Shown here piece by piece: positions 46,571 to 54,604 of a stretch of DNA of 64,000 bases. This DNA is from Arthrobacter sp. ISL-65. GTDB lineage: Bacteria; Actinomycetota; Actinomycetes; Actinomycetales; Micrococcaceae. The stretch's first letter is position 1, and every line of letters starts with the position of its first letter. A program made the position numbers and the translations under genes. A model generated the notes under the pieces. It was not told the DNA's origin and did no database searches. It worked only from the letters and a program-made list of their open reading frames with translations. The stretch lies in contig NZ_JAGGPN010000001.1 in NCBI RefSeq assembly GCF_018613795.1, positions 47,848 through 111,847 of the forward strand. Direction: 5' to 3'.

Positions 46571-48119
46571 CAGGGCGCGTCGTCACGGGCTGGTCCGCCT
46601 TGCTGAAAAGCAGCTTGGTGCTGCGGTCCAGGAAGATCAGGTACAGGGCAAACAGCAGGGCAATGATGGCGGCTGCGTTGCGGGCCAGCGCCAGGGCAAG
46701 GCCCAGGTCGTCGGTCTGCAGGTAGGGGAAGACTTCCAGCTGGTCGGAGATGGCATAGACCATGAAGAAGGAAACGATGAAGTACAGGGCCTTGACCTGC
46801 CAGTCGTCGCGGATGCCCGTGACGGCGAACAGCGGGATCAGCCACACCACGTACCAGGACTGGATCATGGGCGCGAGCACCACAACAGCCGCGAAGGCGA
46901 GGGTCAGGCGGCGCATGAGGCGGTCGTGTTCGCCCCGGAAGATCTGCCAGGCGACGATGCCCACGGCAAGGAGCTTGCCGGCGTCGTAAACCCATTTGGC
47001 CAGCCCCCAGCCGTCCAGGCTGAACGCGTTGAAAATGGAGGCGACCACCAGGCCAAGCAGTCCCACCGGCGCGTACCAGATCCAGACACTGCCGGGCGCT
47101 GAGAGTCCGTTGATCCAGCCGAACCCGAAGCCGTTGACCAGGCTCATGGCGTAGAGCAGGGCAAGGCTGATTCCGGCCGTCAGGCCCCAGAACACAAACT
47201 TCCTTGGCCAGCTGGCCCCTTTGCCCGCCCAGAGCAACCCGATAAACGGAAGGAACACCACGGTGATCGGCTTCACCGCGATGGAGGCCGTGACAAGAAC
47301 GATGCCGAGGATGACCCGCCGGGTTGCGCAGTAGTAGAGGCCCGCGAGGGCCAGCCCGATCATCAGCGCATCGTTGTGGACGCTGGCGATGAAGTTGGTC
47401 AGGAAGAGCGGATTCGCCACCGTCAGCCAGAGGGCACGGTGCGGATTGACCCCGTGCAGCTCGGCAAGCTTGGGCACGTAGACGATGCACAGCACCACAC
47501 CCGCCAGCGCGGCGAGGCGGAACAGCATGATGCTGGCTTCCGGGTGAACGTTGGTGGCCCAGACCACGAATTGTTCGATCCACAAAAACACCTGGCCGTA
47601 GGGAACCGGGGCCTCGGTCCACATCTTGTCCGCTCCCAGCTGGAAGTAGTTGGACAGCGCCGAGATGCCGTTCTCGTACGGATTGAAGCCCTCGACCATC
47701 AGCCGGCCCTGGCCAATGTAGGCGTAGACGTCCCGGCTGAACAGCGGGACGGTGAACATCATGGGAAGGCCCCACGCGACGACGGCCTGGAGTGTGGCCT
47801 TCCGGGCTTCCCGGCCCCACACGTGGACGTGCTGGCCGAGCCTGAGCCAGGCCCGGACCAGCAGCATGCCGCCCACCGCAAGCAGCACGATGGACAGCCC
47901 TACGCCGAACGCCTCGGTGCGCATCCAGATGAATAGGGGCATCCGCCGCAGCTCTGAGACCGGCGCCAGCCATCCGACGCCGAGCGAGCCGATGAGCAGG
48001 AACATGGAACCGATGAAACCGGCGAGGATTGGCGAGCGTGGGTTGTCCACTTCCGGCCGGGCCGGGTCCATGGAAGTGCCGGTGGCCGTTTCCCCTATCG
48101 CAGGCACAGGCGCCGTCAT
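46563..48119 (-). CDS. Polyprenol-phosphate-mannose-dependent alpha-(1->6)-mannosyltransferase, MptB type
   Basis: Multi-pass GT-C glycosyltransferase of 518 residues from ATG at 48117-48119; a TTG at 48134 would add five residues. About 12 to 13 hydrophobic segments. The motif FSRDVYAYIGQGRLMVEGFNPYE (about 135-158) is characteristic of MptA/MptB enzymes, with the Asp near the end of TM. Such enzymes extend the mannan core of lipomannan in Micrococcaceae and Mycobacteriales. Four 15-nt tandem repeats stand just upstream of the start. Confidence 0.87.
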   Translation of the reverse strand: MTAPVPAIGETATGTSMDPARPEVDNPRSPILAGFIGSMFLLIGSLGVGWLAPVSELRRMPLFIWMRTEAFGVGLSIVLLAVGGMLLVRAWLRLGQHVHVWGREARKATLQAVVAWGLPMMFTVPLFSRDVYAYIGQGRLMVEGFNPYENGISALSNYFQLGADKMWTEAPVPYGQVFLWIEQFVVWATNVHPEASIMLFRLAALAGVVLCIVYVPKLAELHGVNPHRALWLTVANPLFLTNFIASVHNDALMIGLALAGLYYCATRRVILGIVLVTASIAVKPITVVFLPFIGLLWAGKGASWPRKFVFWGLTAGISLALLYAMSLVNGFGFGWINGLSAPGSVWIWYAPVGLLGLVVASIFNAFSLDGWGLAKWVYDAGKLLAVGIVAWQIFRGEHDRLMRRLTLAFAAVVVLAPMIQSWYVVWLIPLFAVTGIRDDWQVKALYFIVSFFMVYAISDQLEVFPYLQTDDLGLALALARNAAAIIALLFALYLIFLDRSTKLLFSKADQPVTTRPVI

Positions 48120-48134
48120 CTCAGGATCGTCCAA

Positions 48135-48194
48135 TCTCTTCTGCGCCTAACTCTTCTGCGCGTATCTCTTTTGGGCATATCTCTTTTGGGCGTG
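48135..48194 (-). repeat. Four tandem 15-nt repeats upstream of the mannosyltransferase
   Basis: Units TCTCTTCTGCGCCTA, ACTCTTCTGCGCGTA, TCTCTTTTGGGCATA and TCTCTTTTGGGCGTG at 48135-48194. On the minus strand each carries AGAAGAG or AAAAGAG, resembling purine-rich ribosome-binding sites, and the array touches the start region. Confidence 0.85.
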
Positions 48195-48361
48195 CTGCCC
48201 CATCTGCAGCCAAGCTGAACGGCCAGCCAAATTGGGCAGCCGGCCAAAACGGTCGACGCCGGGGACGCGGCCGCCGCAATGAGGCGATGCCACGTACCCG
48301 AAATATTAGCATCGGAGCGCCTCTCCAAGGCTTGCACGCGGCTAAACGGTAGGCTAAACGG

Positions 48362-49033
48362 GTGCCTATTACTAACGAACGCATCGTCTGGATCGACTGC
48401 GAAATGACCGGCCTCGACAGCGTCAACGACGCCCTGATCGAGGTCGCGGCCCTGGTCACCGATTCCGAACTCAACATCCTCGGAGACGGAATGGACGTGG
48501 TGATCAAACCGGACGACGCCGCCCTCGCGCAGATGAACGACTTCGTCCGGGACATGCACACCCGGTCAGGCCTGCTGAACGAGCTTCCGGCCGGCAAAAC
48601 GATGGCCGAGGCAGAGTCCTTGGTGCTGGACTACATCCGCAAATGGGTGCCGGACCCCCGCAAGGCGCCCCTCGCCGGCAACTCGGTGGGAACGGACCGG
48701 GTCTTCCTGGGCAGGGACATGCCCTCGGTGGTGGAGCACCTGCATTACCGCATCATCGACGTCAGCACCATCAAGGAACTGGCCCGGCGCTGGTATGCGC
48801 GCGCCTACTTCCAGGCGCCGGCGAAGCTCGGCGGCCACCGCGCCCTCGGGGACATCAAGGATTCCATTGACGAACTCCGGTACTACCGGGAAGCCGTCTT
48901 CGTGCCCGGCCCCGGACCGGACAGTGCCACGGCCCAGAAGATCTCCAAGCGCATCTCGGCGTCGCCCTCCGCCGTTGACCAGCAGGCGTCGGAAGGCGCT
49001 CTGCCGCCCGCAGCACAGCAGTCCGGGAAGTAA
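48362..49033 (+). CDS. orn: Oligoribonuclease
   Basis: 3'-5' exonuclease finishing RNA decay by digesting 2-5-nt fragments; 223 residues from GTG at 48362. DEDDh motifs: WIDCEMTGL (Asp and Glu), then NSVGTDRVFLGRDMP, and HRALGDIKDSIDEL (His and Asp). The C-terminal 40 residues are an extra Pro/Ala/Gln-rich tail not found in E. coli Orn. Divergent from the mannosyltransferase gene. Confidence 0.96.
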   Translation: MPITNERIVWIDCEMTGLDSVNDALIEVAALVTDSELNILGDGMDVVIKPDDAALAQMNDFVRDMHTRSGLLNELPAGKTMAEAESLVLDYIRKWVPDPRKAPLAGNSVGTDRVFLGRDMPSVVEHLHYRIIDVSTIKELARRWYARAYFQAPAKLGGHRALGDIKDSIDELRYYREAVFVPGPGPDSATAQKISKRISASPSAVDQQASEGALPPAAQQSGK

Positions 49034-49162
49034 TCTGCGCCACGTTTGGGGAAAATTTTGCCGAAACAGCCAAAAGTGGCAAAAGCATCCCCAAACAGCA
49101 GGTAAGCTATTTGTCGTTGCCATTTCGGACGGCCGGGACACCGGACAGTCTGCAGGGCACAT

Positions 49163-49236
49163 GGTGGGCGTAGCTCAGTTGGCAGAGCGCCTGGTTGTGG
49201 TCCAGGAGGTCGCGGGTTCAACCCCCGTCGCTCACC
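49163..49236 (+). tRNA. tRNA-His (GUG)
   Basis: Acceptor GTGGGCG/CGCTCAC with one G-T pair, D-arm TAGCTCAGTTGGCAGAGC, anticodon loop TTGTGGT (anticodon GTG) on CCTGG/CCAGG, and T-arm GGGTTCAACCCCCG. The extra G at -1 (49163) faces the discriminator C, as in tRNA-His. Confidence 0.96.
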
Positions 49237-49269
49237 CGCACCGAGGTCGGCAGTTTTCTGCCGCCCAGC

Positions 49270-49307
49270 AACAAAGGCCGTACCGGTAACCCGGTACGGC
49301 CTTTGTT
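49270..49307 (+). terminator. tRNA-His terminator
   Basis: Perfect 17-bp stem (AACAAAGGCCGTACCGG and complement) with a 4-nt loop, 33 bases after the tRNA. Upstream of def. Confidence 0.85.
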
Positions 49308-49360
49308 GGTTTTCACCCCTGCCGGCTCCACTCCGGCAAAGCGTCGAAGGATCCCCTGAC

Positions 49361-49933
49361 ATGACTGTTCTGCCCATCACCATCTGGGGTGAGCCGGTGC
49401 TGCACCGCCGGGCTGCTGAAGTTGAGGAGTTCGACGACGGGCTTCGCCAGCTGATTGCCGACATGTTCGAAACCAACGACAAGGCGAACGGCGTCGGTCT
49501 GGCCGCGCCGCAGATCGGCGTGGGCAAGCGGATCTTCGTGTACAAGTACGAGAACGAGGACGACGTTCCCCCGGCCGGCGTCGTGGTCAATCCTGTGCTG
49601 ACCCTCGCCAAGGTGTCCGGGGCGCTGCCGAATCCGGACGAGGAAGTGGAGGGCTGCCTTTCCTTCCCCGGCGAGCAGTATCCACTCAAGCGCGCCGAGT
49701 GGGTGCGCGTCCAGGGCTATGACGGGCTCGGAAATCCGGTGGATTTCGAAGCCACCGGCTGGTTCGCCCGCATCATCCAGCACGAATACGACCACCTGGA
49801 CGGCAAACTGTACGTCAACCGCCTCATCGACAGGTATGCCCGCAAGGCCATGAAGCAGGCAAAGAAGAGCGGCTGGGGCGTCCCGGGCCTGACCTGGATG
49901 CCGGGCGTCGACCCGGACCCGTTCGGCCACTGA
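49361..49933 (+). CDS. def: Peptide deformylase
   Basis: Removes the formyl group from nascent proteins; 190 residues. All three motifs are present: GVGLAAPQIG (about 45-54), EGCLSFPG with the metal Cys (about 88-95) and QHEYDHLDG with two metal His (about 137-145). C-terminal extension GWGVPGLTWMPGVDPDPFGH typical for actinobacteria. Convergent with the HNH gene. Confidence 0.97.
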   Translation: MTVLPITIWGEPVLHRRAAEVEEFDDGLRQLIADMFETNDKANGVGLAAPQIGVGKRIFVYKYENEDDVPPAGVVVNPVLTLAKVSGALPNPDEEVEGCLSFPGEQYPLKRAEWVRVQGYDGLGNPVDFEATGWFARIIQHEYDHLDGKLYVNRLIDRYARKAMKQAKKSGWGVPGLTWMPGVDPDPFGH

Positions 49934-49960
49934 CACCGCCTGTTTGCTGCCGCTGCGGCC

Positions 49961-50758
49961 CTACCGCGGTACCACCGTCTGCTGCTGCGGGCATGAGTCC
50001 AGCACCCGGGCCATGGCGTCCTTTTCCGGCTGGGTGACCCAGAGGCCATACGCTGCCTTCACCGAAATCTGCCGCGCCACATAGTGGCACCGGAAGGCCT
50101 TGTTCTTCGGCAGCCACGTGGCGGCGTCCGACGCGCTTTTCTCTTGGTTGGCGTCACCGTCCGCGGCAATGAGATTGACCGGATCGTTGGCAAGGTTCTG
50201 CCGCTCCTTTAGTGTCAGCTGCTGGGCCCCCTTCTGCCAGGCGTCGCCGAGCGCCACCACGTGGTCGATCTGCACGTCCTTGCTCGAATCTGCGCCGCGG
50301 ACGAACCGGACCACCAGCCCCACGTACGGTTCATGCATGGTCCCTGACGCGACCTTGCACTTTGACCCCCCGGTGAAGGCGACGTCGAGAAGGTCCCGGC
50401 GCAGGATGTCGTTGCGCGTATCGCAGCCATTGTGGTCTGCGTCCTGCCAGGCCTGGCCGAAGGCGGACCTGTCATAGTCGCTCCCGGATGCCCTGCCCTT
50501 CACTGCCAGGGTTTCCAGTGCGGCGGCGGCGTCGCCCGGCGGCAACGGGTTCGGGGGCGTCACGGGCTTCATCCAGGCGGCATCGAACACCGGCGCCTCG
50601 CGGGGTCCGGACACGGCAGGCTCGGCCGCGATGAACTGGCCCGCCGTAAAAAACCACACGGTGGCGGCGACCACCGACACCGCTGCCACACCGAGCACCG
50701 CCCACGCCTGCCGGGAGCGGCGCCGCGCACGCCGGTAAGCGGCCCAGCTGACGCTCAC
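49961..50758 (-). CDS. HNH endonuclease family protein, DUF1524 (GmrSD C-terminal-like)
   Basis: Protein of 265 residues with an N-terminal basic stretch and one hydrophobic segment (about 19-42), so membrane-anchored or secreted. The rest is a DUF1524-type His-Me finger nuclease domain: CDTRNDILRRDL, VQIDHVVALGDAWQKGAQ, LANDPVNLIAADGDANQEKSA, and DAATWLPKNKAF. Such secreted nucleases are widespread in actinobacteria; a nutrient-scavenging role is possible, but restriction-type activity is not implied by the single domain. Confidence 0.88.
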   Translation of the reverse strand: MSVSWAAYRRARRRSRQAWAVLGVAAVSVVAATVWFFTAGQFIAAEPAVSGPREAPVFDAAWMKPVTPPNPLPPGDAAAALETLAVKGRASGSDYDRSAFGQAWQDADHNGCDTRNDILRRDLLDVAFTGGSKCKVASGTMHEPYVGLVVRFVRGADSSKDVQIDHVVALGDAWQKGAQQLTLKERQNLANDPVNLIAADGDANQEKSASDAATWLPKNKAFRCHYVARQISVKAAYGLWVTQPEKDAMARVLDSCPQQQTVVPR

Positions 50759-50888
50759 AGGCGCGTCCCAAGGCGCCGGGTGTTTCGGGCAGGATGCGGG
50801 TACACATCCACGAGCCTAGGCGAAACCACCCGTCGCTGTGCGGGTATCCACAGTGTGGAGGACAGGTGCCCTGTGGAGGGCTGGCCGC

Positions 50889-51098
50889 CTACTGCTCGCG
50901 CATGACCCGATGAAGATCGGTGTTCGCGAGATCCAGGAGCCGCTGCAGCTGGGCCACCCTGTCGTCGCCTATTTCCCCTGCCGCATGTGACGTGCGCGCC
51001 TCGTCCAGAAGCCTTTGGGCTTCTTTCTGGTTGGCCTTTGCAACATCGAGGGCATGTTCCAGGGTTGTCTCATGCTGGAGGGTCGGGTTCTGTTCCAT
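50889..51098 (-). CDS. Small hypothetical protein, predicted helical
   Basis: Product of 69 residues (MEQNPTLQHETTLEHALDVA...), soluble, charged and almost wholly helical, possibly coiled coil. SD is weak. Placed downstream of gap, from which a terminator separates it. Coding status is supported by a sensible amino acid composition and lack of competing frames, but I recognise no family. Confidence 0.6.
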   Translation of the reverse strand: MEQNPTLQHETTLEHALDVAKANQKEAQRLLDEARTSHAAGEIGDDRVAQLQRLLDLANTDLHRVMREQ

Positions 51099-51163
51099 GA
51101 CACAAGTTTGTCCCCGATTTCCGCCTGATTCCAGAGAATTGCCCGGGAACTTCCCGGGAACGG

Positions 51164-51201
51164 GTCAGCCCCGCCGGCACAACTGTGCTGACGGGGCTGA
51201 C
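51164..51201 (-). terminator. gap terminator
   Basis: Stem GTCAGCCCCG / CGGGGCTGAC with inner GCAC/GTGC pairing, 12 bases after the gap stop. A second, 17-nt palindrome (CCCGGGAACTTCCCGGG) is at 51142-51158. Confidence 0.8.
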
Positions 51202-51213
51202 GAAAGGTTCCGG

Positions 51214-52707
51214 TTAGACCGAGGCTGCCACGGCCAGGACCGGGGCGGCATCCTTTTCGGAGTCCTTGGCCGGGAAGGTCGGCGGGTTGACCCCGGCCAT
51301 TTCCTCCATGACGCGGACCACTTGGCAGCTGTAGCCGAACTCGTTGTCGTACCAGACGTAAACAACCAGGTTCTTGTCGTTGGCGATGGTGGCGAGGCCA
51401 TCGACGATGCCGGCACGGCGGGAGCCGACGAAATCGGTGGAGACCACCTCGGGCGAGTCGATGTAGTCGATCTGCTTGCGCAGATCGGAGTGCAGCGACA
51501 TCTCGCGCAGGTAGTCGTTGACCTCGTCCTTGGTGGTTCCCTTTTCCAGGCTGAGGTTCAGGATGGCCAGGGAAACATCCGGGGTGGGGACCCGGATGGA
51601 GCTGCCCGTGAGCTTGCCCAGCAGTTCGGGCAGCGCCTTTGCCACGGCCTTGGCGGCGCCCGTCTCGGTGATCACCATGTTCAGCGCGGCGGAACGTCCA
51701 CGCCGGTCGCCCTTGTGGAAGTTGTCGATCAGGTTCTGGTCGTTCGTGAACGAGTGGACCGTCTCCACGTGGCCGTGAATCACGCCGTACTTATCGTTGA
51801 GGGCCTTCAGGACCGGGGTGATGGCATTGGTGGTGCAGGAGGCTGCGGACACGATCGGGTCCGAAGCGGTGATGTCGCGGTGGTTGATGCCGTGCACGAT
51901 GTTCTTGAGCTCGCCCTTGCCCGGTGCGGTGAGCAGGACACGGGCAACGCCCTTGCTCAGCAGGTGCTGGCCGAGGCCCTCGGCGTCGCGCCAGCGGCCG
52001 GTGTTGTCTACCACCAGGGCGTTGTTGATGCCGTAGGCCGTGTAGTCGATGGTGGCCGGGTTGTCCGAGTAGATGACCTGGATCTGGACGCCATTGGCCG
52101 TGATGGTGTTGGCGTCGGTGTCCACCCGAATGGTTCCTTCGAAGGAGCCGTGCACGGAGTCGCGTCGCAGCAGGCTGGCCCGCTTGGTCAGGTCGTTGTC
52201 GGAGCCGCGCCGGACCACGATGGCGCGCAGCCGCAGGCCGTGGCCGCCGCCCGCCTTTTCGATCAGGAGGCGCGCCAGCAGGCGGCCGATGCGGCCGAAG
52301 CCATAAAGCACGACGTCGGTGCTGGTGCGGTCGTCGCCGCCCCGCTTACCCACGATCTCAGCCAGCTCGGCGCGGAGGAATTCCTCCAAAGTCAGGTCCC
52401 CGCCGTCGGACTTGAATTTCTGGTTCAGGCGGGCAATATCGATGGCAGCGGCACCCAGGTCCAGCTGTGCCAGCGTGTTCAGCAGCGGTGCCGTCTCCTC
52501 AAGGAGCAGCTCATCCTTGCTCATCCGGCGCGCAAAGCGGTGCGCCTTCAGGATGTTCATGGTGGACTTGTTGATCAGGCTGCGGCCGTGGATGGAGGTA
52601 ACCACGTTGTTTTCACGGTACAGCCGGCCGATAACCGGGATCATGGCCTCGGCGAGCGCCTCACGGCTCATCCACGTATCAAGACAAGAATCTGACGTCT
52701 GGCTCAC
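51214..52707 (-). CDS. gap: Glyceraldehyde-3-phosphate dehydrogenase, long form
   Basis: Glycolytic/gluconeogenic NAD(P)-dependent enzyme; 497 residues. The GAPDH core begins near residue 128 (VVLYGFGRIGRLLARLL), with catalytic Cys in SAASCTTNAITPV (about 289) and WYDNEFGYSCQVVRV near the end. The N-terminal 125 residues are an extra helical domain (MSREALAEAMIPVIGRLYRENN), seen in the GapB/GapX-like group of actinobacteria. This paralog may serve gluconeogenesis, but that is inference. Ends AAPVLAVAASV. Confidence 0.93.
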   Translation of the reverse strand: MSQTSDSCLDTWMSREALAEAMIPVIGRLYRENNVVTSIHGRSLINKSTMNILKAHRFARRMSKDELLLEETAPLLNTLAQLDLGAAAIDIARLNQKFKSDGGDLTLEEFLRAELAEIVGKRGGDDRTSTDVVLYGFGRIGRLLARLLIEKAGGGHGLRLRAIVVRRGSDNDLTKRASLLRRDSVHGSFEGTIRVDTDANTITANGVQIQVIYSDNPATIDYTAYGINNALVVDNTGRWRDAEGLGQHLLSKGVARVLLTAPGKGELKNIVHGINHRDITASDPIVSAASCTTNAITPVLKALNDKYGVIHGHVETVHSFTNDQNLIDNFHKGDRRGRSAALNMVITETGAAKAVAKALPELLGKLTGSSIRVPTPDVSLAILNLSLEKGTTKDEVNDYLREMSLHSDLRKQIDYIDSPEVVSTDFVGSRRAGIVDGLATIANDKNLVVYVWYDNEFGYSCQVVRVMEEMAGVNPPTFPAKDSEKDAAPVLAVAASV

Positions 52708-52839
52708 AGAACTACCTTCCTTGGTTCAACCGGCTACGTCCTCGTAAACCGGATGGCGGCCACTGGAAGTTATCCAGGGCAAGCTGGCACCGGCAGGGTT
52801 TAGGTCCACCCCGGATGCCGTTGGACGTGCAAAGAAATA

Positions 52840-52872
52840 CCGCCGGCTGCGAACGCAGCTCCGGCGGAAGAA
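52840..52872 (-). terminator. Hairpin in the gap upstream of GAPDH
   Basis: CCGCCGG ... CCGGCGG with inner TGCG/CGCA in the 255-base region 52708-52962. On the minus strand it follows the small ORF at 52963 and precedes gap, so it may end the rnpB/ORF transcript. Nothing else is evident in this stretch. Confidence 0.5.
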
Positions 52873-52962
52873 CTTCTACGTTCACCATCCATTCTAGGGC
52901 GGGCGGAGAGCTTCTTTTGCCCCGGAGCCCGTGAAATCACTCACACCACGGGCCGGGCAGCA

Positions 52963-53151
52963 TTACTTCTCTCCGTACTGGAGGCGGCCAATGCTCCAAC
53001 CCGATACGTTGCGGAGGTTGTTCCGCGCTTCCCGCACGTCTTCGGGAACGTCCGCCCTGTACTCGCCTGATGCGCTGATCAGCGCTTTCTGGCGTCTGGA
53101 CCACGCTTCCTCACTCGCTACGGAGCCGGAGAATATCGTCCCGTCAACCAC
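52963..53151 (-). CDS. Small ORF directly downstream of rnpB
   Basis: Frame open from inside rnpB to 52963. The part after rnpB (…LKIELTVVVDGTIFSGSVASEEAWSRRQKALISASGEYRADVPED in sense, ending WSIGRLQYGEK) looks protein-like and about 62-70 residues long. The listed start is GTG at 53149-53151; an ATT at 53164-53166 or an ATG inside rnpB are the alternatives, and none has a clear SD. Codons such as AGA, AGG, ATA and GTA are more frequent than in the neighbours. No family recognised. Confidence 0.4.
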   Translation of the reverse strand: MVDGTIFSGSVASEEAWSRRQKALISASGEYRADVPEDVREARNNLRNVSGWSIGRLQYGEK

Positions 53152-53172
53152 GACCGTGAGCTCAATCTTAAG

Positions 53173-53568
53173 CGGATGGGTTGACCGATACGCCGGGTTC
53201 TGTGCTCCCGTGCCGTTGCCAGCACAGGAGTAGCGGCCATCCATCTACGAACGCCGTTGCCGGCGCCCTCCAGCGGCCTACCCGGACACTCGGGCGGGCA
53301 GCCCTCAAACGTGTCCTGTCTGGCCTTGCTCCGGGTGGGGTTTACCTAGCCTTCCCGGTCACCCGGGAAGCTGGTGGTCTCTTACACCACCGTTTCACCC
53401 TTACCTGCTTCGTGCCGCTTTCAAATCGGCGCGACGCAGGCGGTCTGTTTTCTGTGGCACTGGCCTGCGGGTTACCCCGAGTGGGCGTTACCCACCACCC
53501 TGCCCTGTGGAGCCCGGACGTTCCTCGAGCCACTTGCGTGACGCGCGGCCGCCTGGTCAACCCATCCG
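53173..53568 (-). ncRNA. rnpB: RNase P RNA (bacterial type A)
   Basis: Catalytic RNA of tRNA 5' maturation. On the minus strand it shows the CR-I element GAGGAACGTCCGGGCTCC, then GTGAAACGGTGGTGTAAGAG (CR II/III), the CR-IV-like GGAGCAAGGCCAGACAGGA and the CR-V-like end CACAGAACCCGG. The termini pair over GGATGGGTTGACC / GGTCAACCCATCC, forming P1, which fixes the limits at about 396 nt. Confidence 0.96.
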
Positions 53569-53574
53569 GAGTCC

Positions 53575-53580
53575 AGTTTA
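53575..53580 (-). promoter_or_regulatory. rnpB -10 element
   Basis: TAAACT on the minus strand, seven bases before the predicted 5' end of the RNase P RNA. The -35 is weak (TGTCCG 18 bases farther up). Confidence 0.45.
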
Positions 53581-53634
53581 CGGGCTTTCCTGGGGGGCCG
53601 GACACCCGCCGGTTCCGGGGTCTAAAATCGGGAA

Positions 53635-54537
53635 ATGGACCAGCCGTCCTTTCCTCGGCGACGCATGCTGCAGCTGGCAGGAATCGCTGCCGGCCTGACT
53701 GCAGCCGCCTCGTCAGCCTGCACGGCCCCGCCTCCACCGGTTCCCGGCCCCACAACGACGGCGGCCATCCGGCCGAGTCCCCCGTCCGCAGTGTCGCCTT
53801 CCGCGTTGCCCCCTTCCACAGTATTGATCCGGACAGGCGCTTTTAGCTCCCGGTTCCGCCCGGCGGCCACCACGCACTGGTCCCTGGCTGTGCCGCTTCC
53901 CGAGCAGGCCAACCAGGTGCTGCCGGTGGCGGTCTTCCTGCACGGGCTGGGCGGCAGCAGCGAGGTTTTACTGCGCGACCTCGTTGCGGACCAGGCCCTG
54001 CAGCGCCATCTGGACGACGGCGGCCAGCCCTTTGGGATTGCTGCCGTGGACGGCGGCGACTCCTGGTGGCATGCCCGCGCCGACGGCAGCGATACGCAGT
54101 CGATGCTGGTGCTCGAGTTCCTGCCGTTCCTGGCCGAGCAGGGGTTCGACCTCGGAAGGGTCGGCGTCTTCGGCACGTCGATGGGAGGGTTCGGCGCCCT
54201 CCTTCTGGCGTCTCGGGGCAGGGTGTCCGGACTTCGCGCCGTTGCGGCCATGAGCCCGGCCGTCTGGTCCAGCTACGAAGCGGGGATGCAGGGCGCCTTC
54301 GACGGCCCGGCTGATTTCGCGGCGAACAACGTTTTCGCGCTCCGTCCCAGGCTTGCAGCGATTTCCAAGCGGATCGACTGCGGCAGTGAGGACGAACTGG
54401 CCTCGACGGTGCGCCAGTACCGTTCGGGACTTCCCGGCCGGGTGGAGGGAGGCTTTCAGCCCGGCGGCCACGACGGCCTGTACTGGCGGTCGATCCTCCC
54501 GGACGTGCTGGACTTCCTTGGCCGCCACCTGGGCTGA
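53635..54537 (+). CDS. Tat-exported lipoprotein esterase (alpha/beta hydrolase)
   Basis: Secreted hydrolase of 300 residues. The N-terminus has RRRMLQLAGIAAGL, a twin-arginine-like signal, ending at a Cys29 in SSAC consistent with lipidation. A Pro/Thr-rich linker runs to about 62. The hydrolase domain resembles esterase D / acyltransferase (mycolyl-like) folds: FLHGLGGSS, nucleophile GTSMGGFGA (about 181-189), and the catalytic His in GGHDGLYW. Substrate unknown. Divergent from rnpB. Confidence 0.85.
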   Translation: MDQPSFPRRRMLQLAGIAAGLTAAASSACTAPPPPVPGPTTTAAIRPSPPSAVSPSALPPSTVLIRTGAFSSRFRPAATTHWSLAVPLPEQANQVLPVAVFLHGLGGSSEVLLRDLVADQALQRHLDDGGQPFGIAAVDGGDSWWHARADGSDTQSMLVLEFLPFLAEQGFDLGRVGVFGTSMGGFGALLLASRGRVSGLRAVAAMSPAVWSSYEAGMQGAFDGPADFAANNVFALRPRLAAISKRIDCGSEDELASTVRQYRSGLPGRVEGGFQPGGHDGLYWRSILPDVLDFLGRHLG

Positions 54538-54604
54538 ACGCACGCACCTCAACTGATCCGCACCGCGACTGATCCCAAGCGGACCCGGCCGGTAAGATCG
54601 TACG

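Noticed and set aside
49961..50758. DUF1524 nuclease as a GmrSD-type defence gene
   Set aside because: Only the C-terminal HNH-type domain with a membrane anchor is present; the DUF262 part and any partner are missing, so a secreted nuclease is simpler.
53181..53846. 221-residue ORF across the RNase P gene
   Set aside because: Lies antisense to rnpB and into the esterase in another frame; the RNA explains the region.
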